Origin: Norana najaformis
Lineage: Eukaryota > Annelida > Clitellata > Crassiclitellata > Hormogastridae
Length of the DNA stretch: 64,000 nt
Direction: 5' to 3'
NCBI GenBank assembly: GCA_964023275.1
Contig: OZ029915.1
Coordinates: forward strand, 41,285,238 to 41,349,237
The notes below the pieces were generated by a model, which was given only the letters and a program-made list of their open reading frames with translations, searched no databases and was not told the DNA's origin. The stretch's first letter is position 1. Every line of letters begins with the position of its first letter. Of the stretch, positions 63,932-64,000 are shown piece after piece. The translations under genes were made by a program, and so were the position numbers.

Positions 63932-64000
63932 CTGGTGAGAATAGAAAGCAGATATTGAGATGAGATCGAATAGACATCATAGATGTAGCAGAGAGAACAT

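Overview
This is a eukaryotic (metazoan) genomic window. Genes are split by long introns with GT-AG boundaries, and the intervening DNA is full of microsatellites, tRNA-derived SINEs and decayed LINE fragments. The palindrome TAGGCCTA occurs at least 21 times, a bias I associate with marine deuterostomes such as echinoderms and hemichordates. Other marine invertebrates (for example molluscs) cannot be excluded, so the taxon is an inference.

Three protein-coding genes can be reconstructed exon by exon with matching splice phases. (1) 12813 to 223, minus strand: the 5' end of a SVEP1/polydom-like secreted adhesion protein (signal peptide, VWA domain, Cys-rich EGF-like module, GCC2/GCC3 ephrin-receptor-like module, two sushi domains). 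It runs off the left edge. (2) 25623 to 23111, minus strand: a small three-exon gene for a 155-residue membrane protein with almost no ectodomain, one transmembrane segment and a tail carrying two ITIM-like and one ITSM-like tyrosine motif. I do not recognise its family. It resembles transmembrane adaptors or inhibitory-receptor tails and is the most novel item here. (3) 28593 to 58049, plus strand: a complete 13-exon gene for a 916-residue pikachurin/agrin-like protein (signal peptide, charged linker, then EGF-LamG three times). It has no visible FN3 domains and one problematic splice donor.

Layout: 1-13 kb, SVEP1-like gene with transposon-rich introns and a perfect (CAG)136 tract; 13-23 kb, intergenic with pyrimidine tracts, a LINE fragment that became a minisatellite, and SINEs; 23-25.7 kb, the tyrosine-motif gene; 26-27.1 kb, a decayed RNA polymerase II largest-subunit (linker plus CTD) pseudogene lying between the divergent genes 2 and 3; 28.2-58 kb, the pikachurin-like gene, whose 15.5-kb first intron holds a (GATA)n array, two inverted-repeat elements and GC-rich islands; 58-64 kb, 3' flank with simple repeats, hairpin-forming sequences and one unassigned possible exon at the right edge.

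Genes 1 and 3 both encode secreted multidomain matrix/adhesion proteins. Gene 2 would act on the cytoplasmic side of a membrane. Nothing in the sequence shows that the three work in one pathway.
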